A DNA stretch of 64,000 bases from Mesocentrotus franciscanus (Eukaryota > Echinodermata > Echinoidea > Camarodonta > Strongylocentrotidae), in NCBI GenBank assembly GCA_037976565.1, contig CP137686.1:27934626-27998625 (forward strand), given 5' to 3'. Each line of letters begins with the position of its first letter. Position 1 is the stretch's first letter. Positions 61,665 through 64,000 of the stretch are shown piece after piece. Below the pieces are notes generated by a model that had not been told where the DNA came from, ran no database searches, and saw nothing but the letters and a program-made list of their open reading frames with translations. The position numbers and the translations under genes are program-made.

Positions 61665-63701
61665 TATTCTTGATGGTCACAAAGCATTGTCGAGGTTGAA
61701 ACTATTATTGAACATGTTGAAAAGATAAAAAAGTCAGAATGTTACAAACCCATGAATATGGTGTTAGAAATTATGTTCGCAATTATCATTAGGTAAATCT
61801 GTGTTAGCAAGATTAGTATATCTCCAAAATACTAAGTCCTTTATTCCGATTTATTGTCCATGGTTCCTGCCTGTTTCGTCACAAAGGAACTGCCACAGTT
61901 TTATAAAATCACCACTCTTAAGAACCAATTACATCGAAATGGAAATACCCCCAAGTCATTTTGCTGTCAAGTTTGAATCAAATATTTTTTTATGACCTTC
62001 CCTTCAACAAAATGGAGCCCATTTCAATCAAAAAATGGAACTCATCATAACTCGGGTGTATAATGTTAGCGATCAATCTTTTTGGGCAGCTTGAAGTCGA
62101 CGAATAGTAGATTCTTTTTTGTTTTCATCGAGAACGGTTTCACGAAATGGTTCACTGGTTTTCGTGTAAAGCCCTCGTTTTCACCTCATAAGTTGGATAT
62201 AATATGAAGGAAAAGAATCCATCGCAATTGTTAGCTATTCGATTCCTTTTCAATAGAGCCATGGTATACAATTTAGTTTTGTTGGAATGCTGTATTCAAA
62301 TCCTTTATTATATTATATACATGTACGTGTATAGTAGGAGCCTCTTGTATTTTGTACTAGATTGCTACTGATAAATGAGTTTATTGAAATACTTTCATCC
62401 AAATAATACTTAATACACTGCATTCTCTAATAGACTACTCCTAAAGAATGACACGAATGGGGGGGGGGGGAACCTTTTTCTACTTAAATGTTATATCCCT
62501 TTTTTCATGTCGAACTCATGTTTCAACTGTCAGTTTATGATTGATGTATGTAGTGCACTAGAGTTCATTCTTGAACTGGAGTACACTGTAAGTGGATGTA
62601 ATGGCGAAGCGTGGATACACCTATAATTGAGGGGTACCGGTGTCGTGGGGGTGGGGGGGGGCATCGACCATTTTTTTTTGTTTACGTTGAATAAATGCTA
62701 GAGAACAAGGCTATCGAATGAAGGAGGAAGGGGGGGGTGAGTCGTATAAAAACAAATCACGCTATTTGCCTCCCCTCCCTTTCACTTTCTCTTCTTTTCC
62801 TATGTTACTTCCATTAGATGGGGGGGGGGGCACGTGTCCCCTGAACCGTGTAGCTACGCCACTGGATATCCTAGTTGGATTGGAGGGGTGGGGCTACTTT
62901 TCTTCGATTTCTGAAAATTTTATTCGACTATCTTAATGGATTTGGCAAAATGTTTGGGAAGAGCATGACTATGATTGCGTTGAGTTCTAGCTATTTTAAC
63001 AAGGATGCCCCATCAGTAGATGATATACCGTTCTCCCTCGGGTACCTGTACAAAACTTGCATTCCCATTGCTACGTCAATAGAAAGTAATGTCCGATATA
63101 GCACCAACAAAATTGAAAGAATGATTTTAAAAAGAAAATCTGGATTCCATCGCTTATGCAATGTCTTCAAATTTATCATATTTAATGTTATCCATGTTAT
63201 CCATTGACATAATTGTATTGAATTGACAGTTTCAATAATGTGGTCTACATGAAATATTATGATGTAAATGTCATTCAAAATCAAAAGATTGCTTTCGATT
63301 TTTAGTCATCTCTCGTCATACTGTCCATGTGAGTAAACTTGTAAAAATATAATTGTTTCGAAGCTCGTAGTCATTCAATCATACTTTATTCCATGTATAT
63401 CTTTAATGACTTGTTGATAACACCCACACCCTTGCCTTTCAATTTACATGTAGATACATTGAACACGATCGCAAGGACTCTCGAAAAATCAATCAAAACA
63501 ATTTCCCTAGCCTCGTCCATTACCTTCTGAAATATGTGAGCATTACGATGACGTATCACGTGATCCAAAGTTAATTCATATGGGACTGGGATAAACAATA
63601 GGGCATAGAAATTGCCCTTGATTTTCTCGAAAGTTTGATTCACGAAACCCTTTATGACCGTGTAAATGATATTTGTCCCCATCTCATTCATTTCTGAACA
63701 G
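61665..63701. other. Intronic non-coding stretch before the last visible exon
   Basis: No exon joins the phases on either side. It contains poly-G runs near 62460, 62650 and 62820 and a short GTGTAGCTACGCCACTGGAT string (62847-62866) resembling the end of the CAGTGGCG family. Confidence 0.4.
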
Positions 63702-64000
63702 GTTCAATGTGATTCGAATGAAAGCTGACTTCCAGATGACAGAACTCAAATTAAAGTACGCCAAGTGGCAATACGATGTCAACAAGGGGGCAAAACGACC
63801 CGTGAGGTCACAGAAGAGAAACCCTGCTCTGAACTGGTCCAGCGATAGTGTCTCTCTACCAGACATACCAGAAAATATGGCGGCGAGGAGGCGTGGAGAG
63901 GGCTCCCCGAGCACCGCACACCAGATCATGAATCTATCGTCATTTGGCAATGACGGCAGAAGGCGAGATACATCAGGACAGCATCGGCTAGTAAACCAGA
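63702..64000 (+). CDS. Unidentified plus-strand gene, fourth recognised exon (continues past window)
   Basis: The acceptor TTTCTGAACAG is followed by an open frame to the window end. The protein begins FNVIRMKADFQMTELKLKYA, continues KWQYDVNKGAKRPVRSQKR, which is basic and could act as a nuclear-localisation-like cluster, then WSSDSVSLPDIPE and a polar Ser/Arg/Gly-rich part. The exon is cut by the window edge, so the C-terminus is unknown. The charged helix-like opening could be coiled. I do not recognise the family; the four-exon phase agreement (1/2, 2/1, 2/1) is the main support for one gene. Confidence 0.65.

Overview
The window is animal nuclear DNA. It is AT-rich, has sparse spliced exons, long non-coding stretches, many microsatellites and a dense load of short inverted-repeat transposons. 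Frequent TACATGTA and TAGGCCTA palindromes, and fold-back elements built from degenerate short tandem repeats (like the TU elements described from sea urchin), point to a marine deuterostome, most likely an echinoderm such as a sea urchin. This assignment is inference; no rRNA, tRNA or mitochondrial marker is present to settle it.

Four protein-coding loci can be supported. (1) The first coding exon of the Na+/K+-ATPase beta subunit (ATP1B family) lies on the minus strand at 32934-33018, with a TSS-proximal region up to about 33310 that includes a perfect CRE. Its later exons were not found, so bases 1-32900 are probably mostly its first intron or the start of the next intergenic region. (2) A phase-consistent two-exon minus-strand gene at 6600-8031 encodes a small SGNH/GDSL-like protein. 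It lies inside a 3.8-kb interval bounded by 17-bp inverted repeats. (3) A minus-strand gene with four recognised exons (41396-44685) encodes a protein of a multi-copy family often auto-named SAMD3-like. One exon carries a frameshift, and the 3' end is tandemly triplicated. The gene sits between inverted CACTGTAAAACC ends at 38103 and 46407. (4) A plus-strand gene of unknown function has four exons in matching phase (48434-48509, 53567-53804, 58977-59177, 63702-64000) and runs off the right edge.

Mobile and repeated DNA by region. 1-8200: a GCGTTTATCG-rich repeat and the SGNH-bearing element. 8200-32900: simple repeats, a TTAA MITE at 19075-19544 carrying half of a near-identical inverted duplication, and a TA-target MITE (26089-26557) inserted in an older TTAA element whose empty relative is at 54065-54413. 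33500-38600: a 1.3-kb element made of degenerate repeats with target-site duplications, a fold-back at 36180-36550, and the TAAACAC array. 38880-42345: three TTAA fold-back MITEs. 46500-48170: a probable LINE tail and a 185-bp pyrimidine-rich tandem repeat. 54000-61700: nested elements at 56256-57590, a broken tandem duplication, an interstitial TTAGGG tract, a TU-like fold-back element at 60855-61273, and a hairpin MITE at 61436-61664.

The most interesting candidates are the two gene-carrying intervals bounded by inverted repeats (4442-8200 and 38103-46407), and the nested elements with internal degenerate arrays.
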